A stretch of DNA of 56,662 nucleotides from Streptococcus sp. A12 (GTDB lineage: Bacteria; Bacillota; Bacilli; Lactobacillales; Streptococcaceae). Below the pieces are notes generated by a model. It was not told the origin of the DNA and made no database searches. It was given only the letters and a program-made list of their open reading frames with translations. The stretch covers positions 1 through 56,662 of the forward strand of contig NZ_CAJPOU010000004.1 in NCBI RefSeq assembly GCF_905372335.1, read 5' to 3'. Below, piece by piece: positions 15,380-22,623 of the stretch (its first letter is position 1; every line of letters begins with the position of its first letter). The translations under genes were made by a program, and so were the position numbers.

Positions 15380-15522
15380 GTTAAACTCCTTTCAAATAGA
15401 ATTTTAAGCGAACAAAAAAGAGAACAGATTTCTCTGTTCTCCTAAAAATATTGAATTATTTGATTTTCTAAAAACTCTTACCACTTACAGAAACTATCAT
15501 GAAATAGTACAACTTAGCCCAA
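15380..15522. other. Probable right boundary of the mobile element
   Basis: The change from AT-rich element genes to a conserved streptococcal dipeptidase happens here. The stretch contains the terminator and an ACTAT/ATAGT inverted repeat (15493-15508). No tRNA or gene end that could serve as an attachment site is visible, and the left end is outside the window. So the exact att site cannot be set. Confidence 0.4.
15410..15443 (-). terminator. Terminator between chromosome and mobile-element operon
   Basis: A 9-bp perfect stem GAGAACAGA/TCTGTTCTC around TTTC (about 15420-15441) is followed on the minus strand by TTTTTTG. It lies ~80 bases past the dipeptidase stop and ~40 bases before the first element gene. 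It would insulate the element from chromosomal transcription, or act as an attenuator in its leader. Confidence 0.7.
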
Positions 15523-16941
15523 CTAGTCACTCAAAGAGAAATGGTTGGTCATCAGGTTACTAGCATCCAACAAGACCTTATCCAATAAGCGATCCGTCGC
15601 TTCTTGAATCTGATCACTCATTTCCTGATTTTCTCTTTCGAAGTCAACAGTTTGTCCTGCCGCCAAGGCTTGATCCACTCGTCCAATCCGGGCATGCCCA
15701 AGTGCCATAGTGCTTTCTTGGTAATCTTCTAAATCTCCAACATGATGACTATAGTGGGCATCTGCCAGACCAGCAATGATCCGATTGGTCCAATAGAAGG
15801 AATCTGTCGTCACTTTTTCTGTCGTATTGGCAAAATAATCCGGTGTCGTATCGACCTGGGTAAAGAATGGAACCGCCGTATTGAAGGGCATAGACCCATA
15901 GCAAAGCCATTGAATCCCGGTTGTCTCTTGAGGACGATTTGGTCGCAATTGGAGAATAGCCGTCTGGCTGGTCCGGTTAATGCCAATGGTACGGAAGGTC
16001 CGACGACTATGACTATCCCCTTCTAAACCGTAAGGATCATAGGCTGAATCCTGGTAGTGACTGCTGAGGACATATTTGACATCTTCAATCGTAATCTTGC
16101 GGTAAGGTTTTTGACACCAAGGAAGGAAGAAAGAACGAGGATCTTGCTCCACTTCTGGGTTGAGGAATCGTTGAATATCCCAAGCCCGTGGTGTATTGTA
16201 ATGACGATCCTTGTCTCGTTGGCTCCCAAAAGCATAACGAGGGTTAAAGGACGAACCGTCAAAATCCAAGGCCAGGTGATGGCGTTCCACAAAATCTTTC
16301 AAGTCTGGATCACATAAAAACTCTTCTGGACGATCAAACTCAAAGCGATCACTTCCCAATTGATTGGGATTGGTCACATAGGCATCGTCTGGCACACGGC
16401 GGGCCATCCAGTGATGTCCTCCGATGGTTTCCAACCACCAGATTTCATGGACATCGCTGATAGCCACTCCATTAGACTCATAGGTTCCGTATTCCTCTAG
16501 GAGTTTCCCCAAGCGAAGCACTCCTTCTCGGGCAGTCTGGACATAAGGAAGAACCAAGGTCAGCATGTCTTCCTCCCCAATTCCACTTTCCACCAGAGGA
16601 TCCGCTCCCAAGACTCGGCTATTGGTCGTAATGGTCTCTGTCTCACTCATAGCCACATTGTAACGATTGATCCCCGCTTCTCCCCAGATACCATCCTTAG
16701 GAATAGCATCTGGAACAGCTGTGTAACGAACAGGGTTATCAGGCAGGTCTATCTCAAAAGGAGATAGGACCGACCGATAATGACGAGGCTGGTCCTCAGG
16801 TTGAACGACGATAAATTTCTTAGGGGTAAACACTCCATTTTGAGAGTCTTCCGTGCGAGCTACAATGGTTGAACCATCATAACTGGCATCTTTTCCGACG
16901 AGTATAGTGGTACAAGAATCAGACGAACGATTAGGGGTCAT
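15523..16941 (-). CDS. pepD: C69-family dipeptidase
   Basis: 472 residues. The N-terminus SCTTILVGKDAS with C10, followed by ARTEDS, is the signature of N-terminal-nucleophile dipeptidases of peptidase family C69, in which this Cys becomes the catalytic residue. The rest (EIWWLETIGGHHWMARRVPDD, DSHSRRTFRTIG) also fits. It cleaves dipeptides in peptide nutrition, probably in the cytoplasm since there is no clear signal peptide. Start ATG at 16941 with GAAAGAAGG ahead; a TATAAT box on the minus strand lies at 16974-16979. It is the first chromosomal gene beside the mobile element. Confidence 0.85.
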   Translation of the reverse strand: MTPNRSSDSCTTILVGKDASYDGSTIVARTEDSQNGVFTPKKFIVVQPEDQPRHYRSVLSPFEIDLPDNPVRYTAVPDAIPKDGIWGEAGINRYNVAMSETETITTNSRVLGADPLVESGIGEEDMLTLVLPYVQTAREGVLRLGKLLEEYGTYESNGVAISDVHEIWWLETIGGHHWMARRVPDDAYVTNPNQLGSDRFEFDRPEEFLCDPDLKDFVERHHLALDFDGSSFNPRYAFGSQRDKDRHYNTPRAWDIQRFLNPEVEQDPRSFFLPWCQKPYRKITIEDVKYVLSSHYQDSAYDPYGLEGDSHSRRTFRTIGINRTSQTAILQLRPNRPQETTGIQWLCYGSMPFNTAVPFFTQVDTTPDYFANTTEKVTTDSFYWTNRIIAGLADAHYSHHVGDLEDYQESTMALGHARIGRVDQALAAGQTVDFERENQEMSDQIQEATDRLLDKVLLDASNLMTNHFSLSD

Positions 16942-16973
16942 ATGCTTTCCTTCTTTCCGTTTAAACTGACTGT

Positions 16974-16979
16974 ATTATA
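16974..16979 (-). promoter_or_regulatory. -10 box of dipeptidase promoter
   Basis: TATAAT on the minus strand, 33 bases before the dipeptidase start. Its -35 region would fall within the mutS2 terminator stem. Confidence 0.55.
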
Positions 16980-16980
16980 G

Positions 16981-17008
16981 CAAAAAGCGTGCCTGATTAA
17001 AAGGCACG
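16981..17008 (-). terminator. mutS2 terminator
   Basis: Perfect 7-bp stem CGTGCCT/AGGCACG (17002-17008 with 16988-16994) followed on the minus strand by CTTTTTG, just past the mutS2 stop. Confidence 0.8.
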
Positions 17009-17021
17009 ACTGACTCTTTGC

Positions 17022-19358
17022 TTATTTAAAGGTCACAATTGTCGCTCCGCTTCCTCCTGCATTTTGAGGGGCGTACTCGAAGCTTTTGACATGTTTATTG
17101 CGACGGAGGTACTTGGTAACTCCTTCTCGGATGACCCCAGTTCCGATACCGTGGATGATATCGACTTGGGCCATATTATTGAGAAGGGCTTGGTCGATAA
17201 AGCTATCCAATTCTTCCATGGCTTCCTCATACCGTTTGCCACGAAGGTCCAATCGAGCCCGAGGCCCGTTGGTGTTGGAGCGTTTGACTACGTGGACCTG
17301 GCGTTTTTTCGGTTGTGAAGCATCTTTTTCAGCTTTTAACAGATTAAATTCTTTTTCTTCCAAGGTCATCTTGATCAGTCCCACTTGAGCTTCCCAACGA
17401 CCATCCTTGAGCTGCTTAGTAAGACTTCCTCGTTGCCCATAGCTAATCACCAAGATCTCGTCTCCGACTTTTGGAGCACGGGCTTTCTTAGCCTGTTTCA
17501 AGACCTTGTTTTTCGATAGGTCGACCGTTTCTGGGGCCAATTTCTTCAACTGAGACTTGGCCTCAATAATTTCATGGGGCTTGAGTTGCGATTTGGCATG
17601 GAGACCTTGTAAGATCTGGTCGCTCTCTGCTAGAGCAAGATCCACAATTTCTTGCGCTTCTTTACGCGCCTTGTTAAGCTCTGTTTCCCTCTCTCGGGTC
17701 AATTCATTGTACAATTTCTTGAGGACGCGGTTGAATTTCAGATTTTCCTGTTCAACATCTCGGATGGACTCGAGTCGTTTGCGACTTTCTAGGGTCTGAG
17801 CTTCCAACTTTTCAATGATGCGGTTGACATCCCGATCCTGATTGGTCAACCCCTGCGCTTGACGAACAATCACTTCTGACAAGCCTAGACGACGCGCAAT
17901 TTCAAAGGCATTGGAACGTCCTGGTACCCCCTGCATAAACCGATAGGTCGGACGCAGGCTGTCCGTATCAAATTCCATGCTGGCATTTTGAACACCAAGT
18001 GTCTCAATCCCATAGGCCTTAAGTTCTGGATAGTGGGTAGTTGCCATGGTCTTGATCCCTCGTAAGCGGAGATCTTCTAGGATGGCGATCGCCAGTGAAG
18101 CCCCTTCCTGAGGATCCGTTCCAGCTCCCAACTCATCTAGCAAGACCAAGGATTCCTCATCGACCTGCTCCAAAATAGAGACAATATTGGTCATGTGACT
18201 GGAGAAGGTAGACAGGCTCTGCTCGATCGACTGCTCATCCCCGATATCAGAGAAGATTTGCGTGAAGACAGCTACCTTACTCCCAGCATCTGCTAGGATT
18301 GGCAAGCCCGACTGGGCCATTAATTGGGCTAGTCCCAGGGTCTTGAGCATGATGGTCTTCCCACCCGTATTCGGTCCGGTAATCACAATCTCTGTGAGGT
18401 CTTTTCCAAAGTGGATATCATTGGGAACAGCCTGCTCAATCAAGGGATGGCGAACCTGCAAGAGCTGAATCTCCCCTTGATCTGACAAGGTTGGAATAGT
18501 TCCTTTTCGGTCCTGTAAAAAGCGATGTTTGGCACGAACGAGGTCAATATGACCGATCAGCCAAGCATTGTTCCGGATTTCCCCCGCATGAGGACGAAGG
18601 AGGTTTGAAATTTCTTCCAAGATCCGGAGCATCTCGAAGCGTTCATCTGCACGATGGTTCGCAATTTCTTCATTAAGATTGACGACCGCCCGAGGTTCGA
18701 TATAGACGGTATTTCCACTGGCTGAAATATCGTGCACCACACCGGCAATCCGATTGCGGTAGGTGTTTTTGACTGGCAAGACATTCCGTCCATTCCGACT
18801 CGCTACGACCTGATCAGCCAGCATTTCGGACTTGGTCTTCAACAATTCTTGTAGAATGTCTCGCACTTGGTGCTCATTCTCTTGAATCCGTCGACGAATT
18901 TTTGCTAAGGTTTCACTGGCAAAGTTTTCAATAAATCCTGCCTCATTAATGGCATGGAGACCTCCCTGCAACTGTGGAAGGTCGACTAGATTTTCAAATA
19001 TCCGATCCAGTTTTTCCAAGCGGACATTTTCTAATTCATCATAAAAATTTCGCAATTCATGGGTCACGCGCAGGACTTTCTTCACTGCTAACAATTCATC
19101 GATATTGAGCGATGTTTCTAGTTCTAAACGCTTGGTCACTGGACGAATTTCTTGGATGGTGGGCACGCTAAAGTGCGGATGCTCCACAAATATCTGAGCC
19201 ATATCCGCCATTTCAAGAAAGGCGGTTTCAATTACTTCTTTTTTTGTAAGTGGGGCTAATTCCTGCAACTCCACTTCGCCCTGCTCCGTTTGCAAATAGG
19301 GCTCTACTAAGTTTTTGACTTTTTGAAACTCTAAGGTTTCGAGAATTTTTTGATTCAT
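17022..19358 (-). CDS. mutS2: Endonuclease MutS2 (ribosome rescue / recombination control ATPase)
   Basis: 778 residues from the ATG at 19358, which has GTGGAG ahead of it; a TTG 12 bases upstream is not needed. Domains: MutS core/clamp (~1-300), ABC ATPase with Walker A GPNTGGKT (~335) and Walker B VLLDELGAGTDP (~410), long coiled coil (~515-600), KOW-like region (~640-690) and C-terminal Smr nuclease domain (LDLRGKRYEEAMEEL ... HGIGTGVIREG). MutS2 lacks the mismatch-recognition domain; in Firmicutes it acts on branched DNA and on collided ribosomes. Same order (mutS2 after cvpA) as in other streptococci; a terminator separates it from cvpA. Confidence 0.95.
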   Translation of the reverse strand: MNQKILETLEFQKVKNLVEPYLQTEQGEVELQELAPLTKKEVIETAFLEMADMAQIFVEHPHFSVPTIQEIRPVTKRLELETSLNIDELLAVKKVLRVTHELRNFYDELENVRLEKLDRIFENLVDLPQLQGGLHAINEAGFIENFASETLAKIRRRIQENEHQVRDILQELLKTKSEMLADQVVASRNGRNVLPVKNTYRNRIAGVVHDISASGNTVYIEPRAVVNLNEEIANHRADERFEMLRILEEISNLLRPHAGEIRNNAWLIGHIDLVRAKHRFLQDRKGTIPTLSDQGEIQLLQVRHPLIEQAVPNDIHFGKDLTEIVITGPNTGGKTIMLKTLGLAQLMAQSGLPILADAGSKVAVFTQIFSDIGDEQSIEQSLSTFSSHMTNIVSILEQVDEESLVLLDELGAGTDPQEGASLAIAILEDLRLRGIKTMATTHYPELKAYGIETLGVQNASMEFDTDSLRPTYRFMQGVPGRSNAFEIARRLGLSEVIVRQAQGLTNQDRDVNRIIEKLEAQTLESRKRLESIRDVEQENLKFNRVLKKLYNELTRERETELNKARKEAQEIVDLALAESDQILQGLHAKSQLKPHEIIEAKSQLKKLAPETVDLSKNKVLKQAKKARAPKVGDEILVISYGQRGSLTKQLKDGRWEAQVGLIKMTLEEKEFNLLKAEKDASQPKKRQVHVVKRSNTNGPRARLDLRGKRYEEAMEELDSFIDQALLNNMAQVDIIHGIGTGVIREGVTKYLRRNKHVKSFEYAPQNAGGSGATIVTFK

Positions 19359-19376
19359 GTTTCTCCACAACAGAAA

Positions 19377-19404
19377 AGGAGGCTGATTTTGGTCTGAGCC
19401 TCCC
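19377..19404 (-). terminator. Terminator between cvpA and mutS2
   Basis: Stem GGAGGCT/AGCCTCC (19397-19403 with 19378-19384) around a 12-base loop, followed on the minus strand by TTTTCTG. It lies only ~20 bases before the mutS2 start and may attenuate rather than fully block read-through. Confidence 0.65.
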
Positions 19405-19454
19405 CTTCCTTTCTATAATAACTCTCATGAACTGTTAGACATGATGAGAAGTGA

Positions 19455-20009
19455 TTACGCACCTAATATCTTTACAACCCAAAGTTGTTTCAAGAGGCCT
19501 GCTGTAAGGGGGCTATGCTGCACCATAAATCGAATGAGGAAACTTCCATGGAGTCGATCTTGAATGGCTGCCATGGGGATGGTTGACAAAATCGTGAATC
19601 CCATTTGCAGAACAAAGTAGGTTACTAGGACAGCTAACACACCACTGGCAATCTGAAACGGATACTCCTCCCATTTTTCAGGCGTTGGAATCAAGGGAAT
19701 AAAGAGTCCAATCACTCGACCCATCGCATAGACTAAAACAAACAAGATGAAATAAGCCAAACCAGCGTAAAAAACTTTGTCTAAGTGAAAGAGTTGATCT
19801 GCACCATAAAAATAGTTTTTTGAAGCTTGTGTTGCACTCGAAAATGGGATCCATAGACTAATGGTTTTTGCCAAGGACTGATACCCTGATCCTGCAACCA
19901 ACATGGCCACAATCATAGTTAAAAAATAATATCCCTGAAGCAAAATCCCTCGTGAATACCCAATATAAAAACTCCAAGCTAGGATAAATAAAATCAGGAT
20001 TGAAAACAT
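19455..20009 (-). CDS. cvpA: CvpA family membrane protein
   Basis: 184 residues with about four hydrophobic segments (N-terminal ~1-22, ~28-45, ~83-108, ~120-145), the layout of the CvpA/colicin V production family. The exact role in streptococci is not settled; it is linked to envelope and membrane homeostasis. Start ATG at 20009 follows AAGGGGAG, 10 bases after zapA, with which it is probably co-transcribed. Confidence 0.85.
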   Translation of the reverse strand: MFSILILFILAWSFYIGYSRGILLQGYYFLTMIVAMLVAGSGYQSLAKTISLWIPFSSATQASKNYFYGADQLFHLDKVFYAGLAYFILFVLVYAMGRVIGLFIPLIPTPEKWEEYPFQIASGVLAVLVTYFVLQMGFTILSTIPMAAIQDRLHGSFLIRFMVQHSPLTAGLLKQLWVVKILGA

Positions 20010-20019
20010 GCAACTCCCC

Positions 20020-20310
20020 TTAATTAGATGATCTACCGACTAGGCCATCTAGGGCCTTGCGACGAAAATCTTCCAATTCTTTTTCCTTATCGTCAAACTC
20101 AATCTCACGACTCAATTGTGTTGATAAACTATTGATTGCTAGTAAAATGGCCAGGGTCTCATCATCAGCAGCTGGCATTTGTTCTTTAATAGCTTCATAT
20201 TTTTCCTTCGCGACCCGTTCAACCTCTTCCATAAAGAGATTATCATGATTGGTTGTAAGAGTCAGCGATTTATTACCGAAAGTAAATTTGTATCTATTTA
20301 AGCTGGACAT
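20020..20310 (-). CDS. zapA: Cell-division protein ZapA (FtsZ-associated)
   Basis: 96 residues. The N-terminal strand region (NRYKFTFGNKSLTLTTNHD) and the helical coiled-coil tail (LAILLAINSLSTQLSREIEFDDKEKELEDF) match ZapA, which bundles FtsZ filaments at the division ring. Start ATG at 20310 follows GTGAGGTG. It heads a zapA-cvpA pair and is divergent from gpx. Confidence 0.8.
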   Translation of the reverse strand: MSSLNRYKFTFGNKSLTLTTNHDNLFMEEVERVAKEKYEAIKEQMPAADDETLAILLAINSLSTQLSREIEFDDKEKELEDFRRKALDGLVGRSSN

Positions 20311-20430
20311 AAAAAATCACCTCACGATATTATATCAAAATCTAGCCCGCTTGTCAGTAGGAAAATCCCCTTCCCATAGGAAATACCGGACACTAGGGCC
20401 ACGGTTTAACTTTTTTCGACTCAAGCGTGA

Positions 20431-20436
20431 TACAAT
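20431..20436 (+). promoter_or_regulatory. Extended -10 of gpx promoter
   Basis: TGATACAAT (TACAAT at 20431-20436 with TGn ahead), 27 bases before the gpx start; the -35 is poor, as is usual for extended -10 promoters. Confidence 0.55.
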
Positions 20437-20462
20437 AGAGAAAGTAGGAAAGGACGTGTAAA

Positions 20463-20942
20463 ATGACTATCTATGACTTCACCGTAATGGCCCAAGATGG
20501 GAGTCCCTTCTCCCTCGAAGCATACCGAGGCCAAGTACTCCTAATCGTCAATACTGCAACTGGTTGTGGGCTTACGCCTCAATACCAGGGATTGCAAGAG
20601 CTCTATGAACGCTACCATGACCAAGGATTTGAAATCCTTGACTTTCCATGCAATCAATTTATGGGCCAAGCGCCCGGTAGTGCGGAGGAGATTAATCAAT
20701 TTTGTAGCCTCCATTACCAAACCAGCTTCCCACGCTTCGCAAAAATAAAAGTCAATGGGAAAGAAGCCAGTCCCCTCTACCAATGGTTAAAAGAACAAGC
20801 TAGTGGTCCCTTGGGCTCCCGCATTGAATGGAATTTCGCCAAATTCTTGATCAATCGCCAAGGCCAAGTCATCCACCGCTTCTCTTCAAAAACTGATCCT
20901 CAAGCAATTGAAACAAGCCTAAAAGAAGTTCTTTCAGACTAA
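20463..20942 (+). CDS. gpx: Glutathione peroxidase family thiol peroxidase
   Basis: 159 residues, the usual length. TGCGLTPQY (~34-42) carries the peroxidatic Cys in place of selenocysteine; LDFPCNQF (~60-67) gives the second conserved motif with a resolving-type Cys; WNFAKFLI (~121-128) supplies the catalytic Trp/Asn. It reduces peroxides, in streptococci with glutathione or thioredoxin as donor. Start ATG at 20463. It lies alone between zapA and rnhC, with its own promoter. Confidence 0.9.
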   Translation: MTIYDFTVMAQDGSPFSLEAYRGQVLLIVNTATGCGLTPQYQGLQELYERYHDQGFEILDFPCNQFMGQAPGSAEEINQFCSLHYQTSFPRFAKIKVNGKEASPLYQWLKEQASGPLGSRIEWNFAKFLINRQGQVIHRFSSKTDPQAIETSLKEVLSD

Positions 20943-20984
20943 ATTTGGCTGGTCTTTTTCTGGCCTTTCATCTAGCTTTTATGA

Positions 20985-20990
20985 TACAAT
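20985..20990 (+). promoter_or_regulatory. rnhC promoter, close to the start codon
   Basis: TGATACAAT with the hexamer at 20985-20990, only 7 bases before the rnhC ATG. Transcription would begin at or next to the start codon. Confidence 0.55.
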
Positions 20991-20997
20991 AAGGGCT

Positions 20998-21888
20998 ATG
21001 GAAACAATTACATTGTCCCCTCAAAACGAGGACATCCAAGCATTTGTTCGTCAGCACCAAGACCACCTGCTACCTTCAAAAAATCCTTATATCCGTTATT
21101 TTTTCAAGGCACCTGGTGCAACCATTTCGATTTACACATCAGGAAAGGTTGTCCTACAAGGTAGTCAGGCGACGCGCTATGCTGCCTTCTTCGGTTACCA
21201 ACAAGATCCGATAGACCAAGCATTTTCCGGACAAGACTTCCCCTTAATCGGAACGGATGAAGTTGGAAATGGCTCTTACTTTGGAGGGCTTGCCGTCGTG
21301 GCTTCACTGGTCAGCCCGGAGCAACATGCCCGCTTAAAAAGTCTCGGAGTTGGGGATTCTAAAACCTTAGATGATCGAAAAATTCGAGCTCTCGCACCGA
21401 TCCTCAAAAAAGAAATCCCGCATCAGGCCTTACTGCTGACACCTAAAAAATACAATCAGGTCATCGCCTCTGGCTACAATGCAGTTTCTGTCAAGGTTGC
21501 TCTCCATAATCAAGCTATTTATTTACTCTTGCAACAAGGGGTAAAAGCTCAAAAGATTGTGGTGGATGCCTTTACGACCAAGAAAAACTATGATCGCTAT
21601 GTTCAAGCAGAAGCGAATCAGGTCCCACAAGTCGTCACCCTAGAAGAGAAGGCCGAAGGAAAATACCTGGCGGTAGCTGTGAGTTCCATTATTGCCCGAG
21701 ACCTCTTCCTCCAAAATCTGGAAGATTTGAGTCAAGAACTCGGCTACACCCTTCCTAGTGGAGCTGGTACACCCTCAGACAAGGTAGCTGCTCAACTATT
21801 AAAGGCCTATGGCATTCAAGCCCTTGACTACAGTGCCAAACTTCATTTTAAGAATACAGAAAAAGCAAAAAAATTGATAGAAAGATAA
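20998..21888 (+). CDS. rnhC: Ribonuclease HIII
   Basis: 296 residues, as in other streptococci. N-terminal TBP-like substrate-binding domain (~1-75, SIYTSGKVVLQG), then the catalytic domain with IGTDEVGNGSYFGG (~80-93, first Asp/Glu), LGVGDSKTLDD (~117-127) and VVDAFTTKKNYDRY (~188-201). It removes RNA from RNA:DNA hybrids. The extended -10 box ends 7 bases before the ATG and no proper ribosome site fits, so a leaderless mRNA is possible. lepB follows after 3 bases. Confidence 0.95.
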   Translation: METITLSPQNEDIQAFVRQHQDHLLPSKNPYIRYFFKAPGATISIYTSGKVVLQGSQATRYAAFFGYQQDPIDQAFSGQDFPLIGTDEVGNGSYFGGLAVVASLVSPEQHARLKSLGVGDSKTLDDRKIRALAPILKKEIPHQALLLTPKKYNQVIASGYNAVSVKVALHNQAIYLLLQQGVKAQKIVVDAFTTKKNYDRYVQAEANQVPQVVTLEEKAEGKYLAVAVSSIIARDLFLQNLEDLSQELGYTLPSGAGTPSDKVAAQLLKAYGIQALDYSAKLHFKNTEKAKKLIER

Positions 21889-21891
21889 AGC

Positions 21892-22530
21892 ATGAAACGT
21901 TCAAAAAAATCAACTAATCCTGTCCTTTCTTTCCTGAAGGAATGGGCGCTCTTCGGCCTCATTATTGGGGGCATTATTCTCTCTCGTATTTATCTGTGGA
22001 CGCCTGTCCGTGTCGATGGCCATTCTATGGATCCGACCTTGGCAGATAGCGAATACCTACTCGTTATCAATAAACTACCTGTCGACCGTTTTGATATTGT
22101 GGTCGCTAGTGAAACAGAGAATGGTAAAACCAAAGAAATCGTGAAACGGGTCATTGGACTCCCTGGTGAAACCATCGAGTACAAAAACGATGTCCTCTAT
22201 ATCAACGGCAAAGAAACTGACGAGCCTTACTTGAAAGACTACATTCAAAAATTTAAAGAAGATAAATTGCAATCAACCTATTCTGGAAAAGGGTTCGAAG
22301 AAAATGGAGAGCTCTTCCGCCAAATGGCACAGATAGCCGAAGCTTTCACCGTTGATAAAGATGGAAATACCACCTTCTCTATAACACTGAAAAACGACGA
22401 ATACCTCCTCCTTGGAGATGATCGGATCGTCTCAAAAGATAGCCGCCAGGTGGGGGCTTTCAAGAAGGAACAAATCAAAGGAGAAGCCGTTCTTCGCCTC
22501 TGGCCACTCCTTCCATTCCAGACTTATTAA
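21892..22530 (+). CDS. lepB: Type I signal peptidase
   Basis: 212 residues. One N-terminal membrane anchor (~13-32, EWALFGLIIGGIILSRIYLW), then the catalytic domain outside the cell: VDGHSMDPTL with the nucleophile Ser (~44), KEIVKRVIGLPGE with the general-base Lys, and LLGDDRIVSKDSRQVG (box E). It cleaves signal peptides of secreted proteins. It starts 3 bases after rnhC, so the two are an operon, the usual streptococcal arrangement. Confidence 0.95.
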   Translation: MKRSKKSTNPVLSFLKEWALFGLIIGGIILSRIYLWTPVRVDGHSMDPTLADSEYLLVINKLPVDRFDIVVASETENGKTKEIVKRVIGLPGETIEYKNDVLYINGKETDEPYLKDYIQKFKEDKLQSTYSGKGFEENGELFRQMAQIAEAFTVDKDGNTTFSITLKNDEYLLLGDDRIVSKDSRQVGAFKKEQIKGEAVLRLWPLLPFQTY

Positions 22531-22539
22531 CCCATGATG

Positions 22540-22600
22540 AGGTTGGGACTCTTGTTCCAATCTCTTTCAATATCTTCGTGAGAGATAAACTCTCTCAGAC
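22540..22600 (+). other. Hairpin-rich spacer between lepB and recD2
   Basis: Two hairpins: GGTTGGGAC/GTTCCAATC around TCTT (~22542-22563, with G-T pairing) and TGAGAGA/TCTCTCA around TAAAC (22579-22597). Neither has a T-run, so they are not standard terminators; a leader or mRNA-processing role is possible. Confidence 0.35.
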
Positions 22601-22623
22601 CATTACTTAAAAGGAAACTCTGC

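Noticed and set aside
16023..16317. Open frames on both strands within the dipeptidase gene
   Set aside because: Shadow frames of the C69 dipeptidase, which has clear catalytic motifs.
22542..22597. Hairpins after lepB as a terminator
   Set aside because: No T-run follows either stem, so called only as a structured spacer.
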